Source: Dinochytrium kinnereticum (lineage: Eukaryota; Chytridiomycota; Chytridiomycetes; Chytridiales; Chytridiaceae). Taken from it: DNA of 50,518 nucleotides. The notes below the pieces were generated by a model. It was not told the origin of the DNA, searched no databases, and saw nothing but the letters and a program-made list of their open reading frames with translations. Positions 26,456-36,314 of this stretch are shown here, one piece after another; the first letter of the stretch is position 1; each line of letters starts with the position of its first letter. The DNA lies in assembly GCA_027604005.1 (NCBI GenBank), contig JADGJT010000152.1, forward strand, positions 1-50,518, given 5' to 3'. The translations under genes and the position numbers were made by a program.

Positions 26456-27526
26456 TTATTTAATGCTATTCCGTGCCTTATGCATCACAATAATATCCGA
26501 CGCCGTTTTAGTCGGCATCTTTTTCACCGCATACCTCAAACCCTCCACCGAAATGAACGGCAACGCGACGCCTTTCAACCACTCCACAACCTCCCCCAGA
26601 TAACTTACACTCAAATCCCTCATGACCCAACCAACCCCAGTCTGACAAAACCGAAACTCATTCTTCACAACCTCCCCACAAAGCCCCATCACAAATTCCT
26701 TTTCCCACTCATCTGCTCGTCTCAAAACAGGTAAACAAGCCACACAGGCCGCGCGTCGTTTCCACACGTTGGATGAAGCATCCTCCGCCCATGGTTTTAG
26801 GAGGCTAGTTAGGAGGGTTCGTTGGTCGGCTTGTGGGAGGTTAGATTTGAAGAGTGGGGTTGAGAGGGCACGAATAGTTAGGGCGTCGCAGGAAGCCCAG
26901 TTTTGGATGAGGTTGGAGTCGAAGACCAGACTGATGGTTTGAAGGCCTTGGAGAGTTCTTAGGAATGCGAAATGGTGTTCGAGTAGGAGGGTTGCTGTGA
27001 ACTGTAGTTCGAAGAATTGGGTGTAGAAGAGTGATAGGGAGAGGTAGAAGGAGGCTGGGGGCTCGGTTGTCGGGAGATTGTTGGAGAAGGTTGTGAACTC
27101 CTCCAACCAGTCTTTGACGATTCTGGTGGTTTCAGGCATCTTCAAACCCATGTTTTTGATCTTGTTTTTGAGGTAGTTGTTTTGTCTTGTGCCGTAAACT
27201 GGGTCTGCCGCGGCTTGCAGTTTTGGGATGAGCGTCGTCTCCACAAAGGTCTTGAACTTACGCCATAAAGAGGCGTCAAGCTTTGAGATAAGAAGCTGGT
27301 GGAGGGGGTCAGGGGCTTCCTCATTTTCTTTGGAAAAGATGGACGGCTCGGTCCAGTAATTAGCATCCGGCGTAAGTGGGCTCTTGCTAGAAGGCTTATG
27401 TCGCTTGGTTGCAGGCTTTAAAGATGGGTTCTTATGAATGTCATGCTTAACGTTAGCCACATCAACCGTTTTACGAAGCCTGTCACTCTGTCGTTTTGGC
27501 TGAGACGGTGATTGCCTTTTACCCAT
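26456..27526 (-). CDS. AlkD-like DNA alkylation repair enzyme (HEAT-like repeat glycosylase), 356 aa, intronless
   Basis: Predicted DNA glycosylase of the AlkC/AlkD superfamily, which removes bulky or cationic N3/N7-alkylated purines using a helical-repeat cradle. An N-terminal basic extension of about 75 residues looks like a nuclear localisation signal (KRQSPSQPKRQSDRLRK, ATKRHKPSSK). The family part includes YLKNKIKNMGLKMPETTRIV near residue 120, NWASCDALTIRAL (the W..D region equivalent to AlkD's catalytic Asp), NVWKRRAACVACLPVL (the DNA-contacting W-x-RR) and TGVGWVMRDLS (the GW-x-LR helix). All key positions seem kept, suggesting activity. The gene has no intron among intron-rich neighbours. 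Its stop lies 67 bases from convergent NAA35, and AATAAA overlaps the stop. Confidence 0.82.
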   Translation of the reverse strand: MGKRQSPSQPKRQSDRLRKTVDVANVKHDIHKNPSLKPATKRHKPSSKSPLTPDANYWTEPSIFSKENEEAPDPLHQLLISKLDASLWRKFKTFVETTLIPKLQAAADPVYGTRQNNYLKNKIKNMGLKMPETTRIVKDWLEEFTTFSNNLPTTEPPASFYLSLSLFYTQFFELQFTATLLLEHHFAFLRTLQGLQTISLVFDSNLIQNWASCDALTIRALSTPLFKSNLPQADQRTLLTSLLKPWAEDASSNVWKRRAACVACLPVLRRADEWEKEFVMGLCGEVVKNEFRFCQTGVGWVMRDLSVSYLGEVVEWLKGVALPFISVEGLRYAVKKMPTKTASDIIVMHKARNSIK

Positions 27527-27577
27527 GACAGACTATTCTTTTGTTATTACAAAAAGCAACATAAATAATATTCGCAT

Positions 27578-29400
27578 TCAAAACTGCTCTCTCACAGCAG
27601 CCATTACCTCTGCAACGGCATCACCAACCCCCACATCCCCACACTCAAACTTAGCCAGCCTCGGGCACCTCTTAGCAAGCACAACCCCCAACGCAGGTGT
27701 AACCTTATGGGGCGTCCCGCCCAAACTTTCCCCAAACCTGACCTGCTCAATCACCTTCAAAAACCTCGCAACCTCTCCAACAAAAGCATTATTGAACGCG
27801 TCACGGGTTTCATGAACAACCAATCGTTTGAGAGTGGACCCGCAATGCTGAGCAAGGGAGAGGAAGGAGCCAGTGTCCACGACGCCTTGACCCGCTATAA
27901 CCAGGCTTTCGATGGCGGGAAGGGTTTGGGAGAGGTGGGAGAGGGCGTCTGGCCAGTCCGGGGAAGATTCGGGGGTGGTTTCTTCGGAACCGTCGAAGGC
28001 GAGCATTTTTAGGGAGGAGAAGCTATTTGGGGGGAGGTTATGGAGCCAGGCGGGCTTTATCTAGGAAATCGATTTGGTCATGGTGGCGATGGAAAGGGAC
28101 AGGACGAAGAGACGTGTACAAGCAAAGGAAGCAATAAAGACAAAAAAAGTTCCAGCACGTGGCAATATCTCTACCAATTTTGAGGAGGAACTATTGGACG
28201 AAAGAAAAGAAAACAGAACCACAATATCAAGACACTTACCCCTCCTTGCGAAACCAACCCTACCTCCCCCAAACCCCTCAACACAGCAACAGTCCTAACC
28301 GTTCTCTCCCCAATCCATTCCCCCTGCAAAACAACTCTTCTCAGTCTCCCTTCAGCTCCCCTTAAGGCAGTCTCCAAGGCTCCTTCATTCACTCTAGAAC
28401 AGGACAAGCTAATGTCCGTTAAGTTCGGCATAGATCTAATACAAATGGAGAGGGACGCGTCTGAGAGATGACGCGATTTTAGTTGAAGGGATTGGGTTGA
28501 GGGTGGGGCCGATTGAAGGAGTGCTTGGATGGCTTGGGTATCGTGGGGTTGAAGAGTGGAGGATTTGCGGATTATTTTGAGCTTTTGGAGGTCTGGTTTG
28601 AAAAGAGTGTGGTGAGGACATGCTTTTAGGCAATAAATGAGGAAATAAGATGCTGAAACGACCAGAGGTTGAATCGAGGTAACATCGAACAGAGACGGTG
28701 CCCGCATGGGCTACCAGCCATACAACAAGAAACAACAACAGCAAAAACAAAAGACGAGAATGAATAACTATTCGCAGCGAGAAGAAGAAGAAATAGGGAC
28801 CCACTCTGACAAGCCTGCAAAACAGTCCAAGCCCCAACTACTCCAAAAGCCTCAAAAGCATTTTCATGCATCAAATTCACTGCAAGGCATCGAACATGCC
28901 CACCAAGTCGTATCAATCTCTCCATCCCAGCTTTCAGGCCATCCACTCCATTTTTTCCACTCATCATCAGCCCTGCAAGTTGATCGAATTGCGCCTCTCG
29001 CCATATTCTAATGATTGCTTTTAGTTGCCGTGAGATGCGAATGTGCTGAAATGTAACCTTTTCTCGCAGGCCCCACGCCAGGCCTTGCAGACCCTGTGAT
29101 TTTTAAACGATAAGAGTCCAGGAGATGAGTGTTTGGTTAAGCTAGCGAAGTAACGGTGGGTTGGGTGACTGACCGGACTAACTGTGCTAAATCGGGTTTG
29201 GGTGCGGCATCCACGATCGCCATCACGATATCTGGAGGAAGGTTGAATGGGCTTTTTGTGAGAGACGAAGATGTTTCAGGATGAGGAACAGGGTCAGTCG
29301 AGCCGTGATGGGAGAGAGTGGTTTGGGCGAGGTTGTTCCATAGCGAGCTGGATTGGAGAATGGTTTGGGATTCGGTTTGGGACATCATGGTTTTTTGCAT
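27578..29400 (-). CDS. F-box/leucine-rich-repeat protein
   Basis: Likely SCF substrate adaptor. The model is approximate, at least four exons (minus): about 29179-29400 (MQKTMMSQTE.. with the F-box FNLPPDIVMAIVDAAPKPDL), about 28817-29093 (LREKVTFQHIRISRQLKAII, a segment typical just after fungal F-boxes), about 28253-28735 (LRR-like: QSLQLKSRHLSDASL, MPNLTDISLS, GRLRRVVLQG) and 27578-28067 (SFSSLKMLAFDG, LPAIESLVIAGQG, STLKRLVVHET, CPRLAKFECG). Repeats have Lxx-L-x-L spacing with variable length, as in amino-acid-rich F-box LRR proteins of fungi. The first two splice junctions are ambiguous: the donor could be GTCCGG or GTCAGT. The stop lies 51 bases upstream of the AlkD-like start on the same strand. 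Confidence 0.75.
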
Positions 29401-29526
29401 CTTCAGTAAAAATATCGAATTATTTTTCTAATGTTGGGCTCTTTTTGTCTTAGAGTAAGAATAATTATGACTTGTTCCAGTGTGAAGAATGTAAGAAGTT
29501 GGTAAGAGGGATGCGACTTTCTTTAT

Positions 29527-30510
29527 TTATATTTTATCAGCTTTTTTGATTGCGTTTACAACGGCATCCGGAATGTTTGCTTTCCTATCGAAAATGGTTA
29601 GAATCAACTTAATTTCAGGTTTTCTCACCGTTTGTTTTGATAGTCGTAAGTTACTGCAGAAGGAAAGGAGCACAACATAGAGAGCATTCAAAGGATGAGA
29701 AAGCCAAAACGTTAGTAGTGCGGTTGAATGGAAGAAAAGGCACCAACTTACCAATAACAGCTTCACCTTCTGCCACAACACGTCCCAGTTTATGACTGAC
29801 TGCTTTAAAACTTTGCGTGAATCGATCATTTCCTATTGACTCTGGAGGCACTCTAACACCCACTGTCAATGTGTCGGGGTCTAAAATGGGTAGCAAAAAC
29901 AGAAATGAGACGGTAATAATAAAAAATAGACATACATTCCACAGGAGCGATGTACTTGATGCTGGCAGATTTGAGAATGGGCCCAACCTTCTTGGCTTTG
30001 ATGAATGCGTCATAATCTTCTCGAGCTAGATGCTCTCCAACAATTTGATCAAAGTAGGCAATTCTGCCGGACTCGAACTGTGAGTTTGGGATATGTAAAG
30101 AAAGTAAAGAAAGTGATATGAGAGGAGGAATTGATGGTGATAAAGCCGAAGGATTGTTTAAAAAAAGATAAGGGATTACGAAGAGGAGCGCTATCGGAAT
30201 ATCTTACGTATCGCATATAATGCACATTATTCAAGTGCCCATAAGCATCCTGCTCACCCCATTGAATGCCAAGCCTGCGGTAGCCAGATTAAGCTCTAAA
30301 TCTAAAGGGATACCTTGGGACCACGATGGCTTACGTGATGAGGGATGGATAGTCAACCAACAGATCATGTACTGCAGTCGGTAGTGATTTTTTTATTTCC
30401 TGAAGAGATGCAAGCCCGCCGACAGGGATTGTATTGGATGGTGAAGAGAGGTATCGAACATGGTGGCATCTCCAGACAGAGGTCTTTGGCAATCGCTGAA
30501 TCCAAGCCAT
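29527..30510 (-). CDS. Hotdog-fold acyl-CoA thioesterase (YbgC/4HBT type), mitochondrial, 198 aa
   Basis: Predicted hydrolase of short or aromatic acyl-CoA thioesters. Six exons (minus): 30335-30510, 30208-30274, 29936-30077, 29752-29880, 29629-29653 and 29527-29584; 597 nt. The N-terminus MAWIQRLPKTSVWRCHHVRY is Arg-rich, non-acidic and followed by LSS, a convincing mitochondrial presequence. The hotdog core follows: LGIQWGEQDAYGHLNNVHY, with the catalytic Asp and the HxNN loop intact, then MRYFESGRIAYFDQ on the long central helix. Further strands are PDTLTVGVRV, DRFTQSFKAVS and AVIVTYDYQNKRKANIPD. It lies 26 bases downstream of its paralogue on the same strand. The stop codon is part of TAAATAAA. 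Confidence 0.88.
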
Positions 30511-30536
30511 TTATTTTTTTTAATTGATGACAATCT

Positions 30537-31360
30537 CTAATGTGGTCGTACTTCAACACCCTTGTCTACTATCTGAATGGCAGCAAGCACTTCGGACGGA
30601 ATGATCGCCTTCCTACAGGACATTCTGATGTTAGCAATTTTCACGCGTAGAGTTGACAAAGAAAATTCAGAAAGGATAGACCTTTTCTCTATATGATCAA
30701 AGATGACTGAAACCCAAGAGTTATATGAGATATAATGAAGCGGCAGCAGTAACAAACCAATAACAGCGTCTCCCCTCGCCACAACTCCATCCGATGCATT
30801 CTCTCCAGTACCTGAAGCCGAAAGTCTTTCGCTGACAGCTACGTAGCTTTGAGAAAACCTGTCCTGGCCAATCCAGCTGGTCCGTGCCCCAATCCACAAG
30901 GTGTCAGGGTATTGAACTAAAGGTGCGGGAGTGACGAGATCTAGGGTCGCCGATTTTAAGATACGGCCGACTCCACGCCCACGAATGAAGCCTCGATGGA
31001 CTTCTGGTGATAGATGGTTCGCAATGACTAGTAAAGTAGGTTAAGCCCCCTTGTTGAGCGAGGGTACCTCATCTACGTTGTTCAAAATAGGCCAGGCGCG
31101 CGCTTTCAAACTACATGGTCATTTTATATTTATGAGACCCGTGTTTGGATGGCGAGGTTAAAAGGGTTTTGTTGAAGCTTACGTATCGGTACATGGCAGT
31201 AGGACTGATACCTCCGGACGCATCTTGTTCCCCCCACTGAAGCCCGACCCTTACGAAGGGGGAGTATGCAGCGTGTGAGAAAAATGTCGGGAATTTAGAG
31301 GTTGCCAACCTCTTTCTCTTCTTACCTGAAGCGCAGAGGGAATGAAGCGAGAGGGCGCAT
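30537..31360 (-). CDS. Hotdog-fold paralogue with altered catalytic loop, 168 aa
   Basis: Tandem paralogue of the downstream thioesterase. Exons (minus): 31326-31360, 31193-31259, 31077-31110, 30758-31027, 30682-30706 and 30537-30612; 507 nt. Exons 2 (67 nt) and 5 (25 nt) are identical in length and phase to the sister gene, which supports both models. Core matches: VGLQWGEQDA, RYFESARLAYFEQ, YPDTLWIGAR, DRFSQSYVAVSERL, AVIVIFDHIEKRKAIIPS. The active-site loop differs: the sister's YGHLNNVHY is replaced by SGGISPTAM with the same length, so Asp is retained but the His/Asn-Asn loop is gone. The first exon gives only a short Arg-containing leader (MRPLASFPLRFR). One intron of the sister gene is absent. 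It may be inactive, regulatory, or specific for another substrate. Confidence 0.8.
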
Positions 31361-32124
31361 TCAGTGGTTCTGCACTTTAAGAAATGATAAATAATGTGAT
31401 GACAACCTCAAGTGCACAACCAAGACAATCATATTTATTATTGTTCAGCACACCGCTCCCTTCCCTTGAGCACACCAACGGCGCAATTCAAATAAATTGT
31501 TTGATTGATTGCAGTGGATGAGTTGGAAGGATAGAGCAGTGTTCATCTCAACCGTAAATAGTTAAACATAACAACAGGGAATAATCATCATGATGGATGA
31601 TGGGAACAGAAGAATGAATGAATGAATGATTGATTGATTGTTGATGAACTTGTCATCTCTTTTTTTTTTTTTTTTTTCTCTCTTTTTTTTGCTGCCACAC
31701 AGCGTCATGGTGGCGCAGATCAGCACGGCAGCCAATGGATGCGCGTGTGGGCCCGTGGCAGCAACATGCGCAGCCAATGAGCGTGCGTGGGGAGACTGAA
31801 AAGTCATAGAATGAAAAGGAAGCAGAGCGAAGCCTGTGGTATATTCGCGAACAAACTCGATGCTTGGCTGGCTGCTTGAGCTGGCGGACAACTCGCCTCC
31901 TATAAGAAGAGTGGAAATTCTCCGGTCCTTTTTTTTTTCTTATTTCAAGGGCAACGGACAATCCTCTCTCTTTTTTTTTTTTTAACTCTCTCATACCCCA
32001 TTTGAAAGGTGCGTCCCTCCTGCAGCGACACCTCATCGCTCTCATTCGTTCTGTCAACGCTCTCTCACCCCGCGCACTTCCCTGTCTAACTGCTAACTCT
32101 TTTTCTCACAGAGAATCAGCAATC
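31361..32124. promoter_or_regulatory. Hsp70 promoter/leader region
   Basis: Contains two CAGCCAATG CCAAT boxes (about 31730 and 31768), a TTCGCGAA palindrome at 31844-31851 that fits a minimal heat-shock element (TTCnnGAA), and a TATAAG near 31902. Long pyrimidine tracts precede the start codon; T-runs sit near 31660-31690, 31928 and 31970. This combination is what a stress-inducible Hsp70 promoter would show. The region is divergent with the hotdog paralogue. Confidence 0.6.
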
Positions 32125-32699
32125 ATGTCCTCCAAGGCCGTCGGTATCGATCTTGGAACCACCTACTCCTGTGTTGGTGTCTGGCAAAACGACCGAGGTG
32201 AGCTCTCCTCTTGAATGCATTTCACTCTGCCCTATTCTTTTTTCTTTGAATGGATGCGTTGCATACACCTGACACGGGGCTGACTTTTTTCTTCTCTCCT
32301 TTCGACTTTTTTTTTCTCATTTCACTTCTAGTCGAAATTATTGCCAACGACCAGGGAAACCGCACCACCCCCTCCTATGTCGCTTTCACCGACTCTGAGC
32401 GTCTCATCGGTGACGCCGCCAAGAACCAGGTCGCCATGAACCCCATCAACACCGTCTTCGACGCCAAGCGTTTGATTGGTCGTCGTTTCGCTGACGCTGA
32501 GGTCCAGTCTGACATGAAGCACTGGCCTTTCACCGTTGTCGACAAGGGCACCAAGCCTTTCATCCAGGTCGAGTACAAGGGTGAGACCAAGACCTTCACC
32601 CCCGAGGAGATCTCGTCCATGGTGTTGATCAAGATGAAGGAGACTGCCGAGGCTTACCTTGGTACCACTGTCAACAACGCTGTCATCACCGTCCCCGCG

Positions 32700-32737
<38 letters not shown>

Positions 32738-34371
32738 TGGTGTCATCTCTGGTCTCAACGTCCTTCGTATCATCAACGAGCCCACCGCTGCCGCCATTGC
32801 CTATGGTCTCGACAAGAAGACTGCTGGTGAGAAGAACGTTCTCATCTTCGATCTTGGAGGTGGTACCTTCGATGTGTCTCTCTTGACCATTGAGGACGGT
32901 ATCTTTGAGGTCAAGGCCACCGCTGGTGACACTCACTTGGGTGGTGAGGACTTCGACAACCGTCTCGTTTCCCACTTCGTCGCCGAGTTCAAGCGCAAGC
33001 ACAAGAAGGTTGGTTTATATTTTGATGGCGCTTGTTTTCCTTTTTGGGTAAATTTATTCACGCGTGCTTTTCTCTCTTCTAGGACCTCTCCTCCAACCCC
33101 CGTGCCCTCCGTCGTCTCCGCACCGCTTGCGAGCGTGCGAAGCGTACCTTGTCCTCTGCCGCCCAGACCACCATTGAGATTGACTCGCTCTTCGATGGTG
33201 TTGACTTCTACACCTCCATCACCCGTGCTCGTTTCGAGGAGCTTTGCCAGGACCAGTTCAGGGCCACCATTGAGCCCGTCGAGAAGGTCCTCCGCGACTC
33301 TAAGATCGACAAGTCTTCCGTTGACGAGATTGTCTTGGTCGGTGGATCCACCCGTATCCCTAAGGTTCAGAAGCTCGTCTCTGACTTCTTCAACGGCAAG
33401 GAGCCCAACAAGTCCATCAACCCCGATGAGGCCGTTGCCTACGGTGCCGCCGTCCAGGCTGCTATCCTCTCTGGTGACACCTCTGAGAAGACTCAGGACC
33501 TTCTCCTCCTCGATGTCGCTCCCCTCTCCCTCGGTATCGAGACTGCTGGTGGTGTCATGACCCCCCTCATCAAGCGCAACACCACCGTCCCCACTAAGAA
33601 GTCTGAGACCTTCTCCACCTACTCTGACAACCAGCCTGGTGTGCTCATTCAGGTGTACGAGGGTGAGCGTGCTCGCACCAAGGACAACAACCTCCTCGGG
33701 AAGTTCGAGCTCTCTGGCATTCCCCCCGCTCCCCGTGGTGTTCCCCAGATTGATGTTACCTTTGATGTTGACGCCAACGGTATCCTTAACGTCTCGGCTC
33801 TTGACAAGACCACCGGAAAGTCCAACAAGATCACCATCACGAACGACAAGGGTCGTCTGTCGAAGGAGGAGATTGAGCGCATGATCAACGAGGCTGAGAA
33901 GTACAAGGCCGAGGATGAGAAGGCCTCTGAGAGGATCCAGGCCAAGAACGGCCTTGAGTCCTACGCTTACAACCTCCGCAACACCCTTCAGGATGATAAG
34001 CTCGCTGGCAAGCTTGAGGGCGGTGACAAGACCAAGCTCAACGGTGCCATCGATGAGTGCATCAAGTGGCTCGACGCGAACCAGGAGGCCGAGAAGGAGG
34101 AGTTTGAGCACAAGCAGAAGGAGCTTGAGGGTGTTGCTAACCCCATCATGATGAAGCTCTACGGCGGTGCTGGCGGTCCCCCCGGCGGTTTCCCCGGAGG
34201 TGGTGAGTGATTTTGATACATTTTGGTTTCCGTTAGCCTGGTACATTTGAGGAAGATGCTTATGGTTCCACCTTTTTCCCTCGTCTTTCCCCAATAATAG
34301 CTGGCGGTGCTCCCGGCGGATTCCCTGGTGCCGGTGGTGACTCTGGTCCCACTGTTGAGGAGGTTGATTAA
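32125..34371 (+). CDS. Cytosolic Hsp70 chaperone (Ssa type), 646 aa
   Basis: ATP-driven chaperone. Four exons: 32125-32197, 32332-33008, 33083-34202 and 34301-34371. All Hsp70 signatures are present: [13 protein letters not shown] at the start, [12 protein letters not shown] near residue 198, [13 protein letters not shown] near 335, substrate-domain [16 protein letters not shown], a C-terminal GGFPGG-rich tail and the EEVD end for TPR co-chaperones. No signal peptide or ER-retention tail, so cytosolic/nuclear. Codon use is strongly biased to C-ending codons compared with neighbouring genes, as expected for a highly expressed gene. The small last exon encodes only the Gly/Pro tail and EEVD. 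Confidence 0.99.
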
Positions 34372-34903
34372 ATATGCGGCTACACATGATTGTGTGATGT
34401 TACACAACTTGCATGTCGTTCCTCGTCCTTGCAGATCAAATGAAGAAGTATCCTTCAGTTTTCACTCATAAATAAAAAATTATCATCAGAAAAATCATCT
34501 GCTGTATTTTGTCCAACCCTTTAGACGCTGATTATGCAGCTCAATTCCAGTACGTTGGATAATACCTCCTGACACATTTAGACCTTTCTGCGCACTGCGA
34601 ACTTGTTATCCATCACCTTCATATTTACTTGTTCTCTGGCGATGCAATTTTATTCTATTCTTTCATGTTTTATCAATGACTCGACACGGCACTAGCAAGA
34701 CACGCAGGAACTTCTCGGAATCACAAGGGGCAAAACGAAGAATGCATTAAGGACAGGTGCTGTGATTCGCTAGCAATGTACAAAGCAGGGATAACTACCT
34801 CCAAGGTATGCAAGGTAAGTAAGGAGCGTGAAAAGGTGCAACGAAAAGATTAGAAGCAAACACAATCACTTTTGTAACATCAAAAAGGATTCGAAGCAAT
34901 AAG
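34372..34903. other. Convergent 3' flanks; AATAAA at 34470-34475
   Basis: Region between the Hsp70 stop and the stop of the PAS-like gene on the other strand. AATAAA lies about 100 bases after the Hsp70 stop. No gene is seen. Confidence 0.6.
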
Positions 34904-36314
34904 CTAGAATGGCAGTCCCATAACCCTCTCCATCTCCCTCGCTATCTCACTCGAGGTATCATTGGTCTTAGGAGCACCTTCACACCGCTGCTCAGCCACA
35001 ACCGCACCACCCTTCTTATTCCCCTGCCTCCGGGAGTTCTTCTTTGCTTTCTGCACATTTCCCTTCGTCGGACCCAGCTTTGTGTCCATCACTTCTGCCT
35101 TCTCCCTTTTCGATAAAGCAGACGCAACGGAAACGCCTTCACTGAACGTGCCAGGTGGGAAAAAGGTGTACCCAATCTCGTTATAACAGACCTCGCAAAC
35201 CCCATGCCGAATACAAATGTTATCACCCAAGCCCGCCACGACGTAATATTGATGGGGGGTCAGCCAGAGATGGTTCACCGCACCTCCTGTGTTTGAAAGT
35301 TGGACCTGCTCGCCGAGTTTTCCGCGAAGGCCAAGGATGGGGATGGGGCCTTGGGAGAGGAGAGGTTTTGGGATGACGGTGCAGGTGGAGAGAATTGCTT
35401 TGACGGTCTCTGGGGAGATGTCTTCACAGAGGACCATGATTCGTTTGCTTTTATAAGGTAGTTATGAGTTGGTTTTTTGTATTTGAAGGTAATGAGTGAG
35501 TCTTGCACTTACCAGAACGAACAAACGGTGTTGGTTGGGACTGGGCAAAGGGTGGTGGTGTCCGAGGAGTATTGGTCGCTTGAGCTGAGGGCTGGGGATT
35601 TTAGGTAGTTTTGCTGTGGTTGTAGAACTTTTTCGGTAATAATCTTAGAGACCCAGAGGACGAGCTAGTAATTTTAGTTGATGATGAAGTCAGAAGATGA
35701 GAATGGCATTTTTGCTGTGAAAAGGGAGATAACGATATTAACCTTTCCTCCACCAAAGCCGGTAAGTGCGGTCACGGTCATGTACATTTTGCGCTCAACT
35801 TCAGGGGCATCGCAAAACCAATAGCTATGTTAAAAGAGAATAAAGGGGGGGGGTATCGTAAGCTGTCACGGCAGAACAACAAGAAATCCATAATCAAACC
35901 AACTCACTATTGAAACTTCTGCTGCTGCCCCGAACAAAGCATGTAAACCAAATGCCTCGCAAAAGCCTGCACCTTCTCATCCGAAATAAACTCAAACAGA
36001 TTCCTCCCAATAATCGACGGCGACATGCATCTCTGAATGTGCGGTGGAATCGGCACATCCGAATTCCTTGAAATGAACAAATTCCACTCATCCTCCTGAA
36101 GTGACAAGATATTCCCAACTTCATCAGTGACGTACGCGATCTCTGGGAATTCTTGAGAGTCTAATGAATCGGATTCCAGGCTGTTCCCTGAGCCTAGGAT
36201 GGAACTTGATTGAGACGAGGTGCCGGATGTGACTGGGGTTGGAGGGGCTTGGATGGGAGGAAGAGTGCAGTACGGGGCTGCCGAGTAGGGTACGTACTGA
36301 GCTTCGGAAAACAT
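34904..36314 (-). CDS. PAS-like domain protein with CxxC/HGICxxC module, copy 1 (394 aa)
   Basis: Putative sensor. Exons (minus): 35908-36314, 35743-35824, 35513-35664 and 34904-35447. After a disordered Pro/Ser head, a PAS-like fold runs from FPEIAYVTDEVGNILSLQED through IIGRNLFEFISDEKVQAFAR to YYWFCDAPEVERKMYMTV, the pattern of PAS domains common in bacterial sensor proteins. It is followed by VCSFCKRI and, after about 85 residues, RHGVCEVCYNEIG. In bacteria the same PAS type is often followed by an ICxxCKxxR..HGICPxC module, presumed metal- or redox-binding. No kinase, DNA-binding or other output domain is visible; the tail is basic (KKNSRRQGNKKGG). The start is the first ATG in frame (MFSEAQYVPYS). 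Paralogous to the gene at 37723-39744, with identical intron positions. Confidence 0.78.

Noticed and set aside
29527..31360. Whether the two hotdog genes are one gene with duplicated exons
   Set aside because: Each has its own ATG, complete hotdog core and stop codon, with matching exon phases, so two genes fit better.
32933..34387. 484-codon open frame antisense to the Hsp70 gene
   Set aside because: Long antisense frames opposite Hsp70 genes are a known by-product of their codon bias. The predicted protein is low in recognisable structure, and the sense gene is certain.
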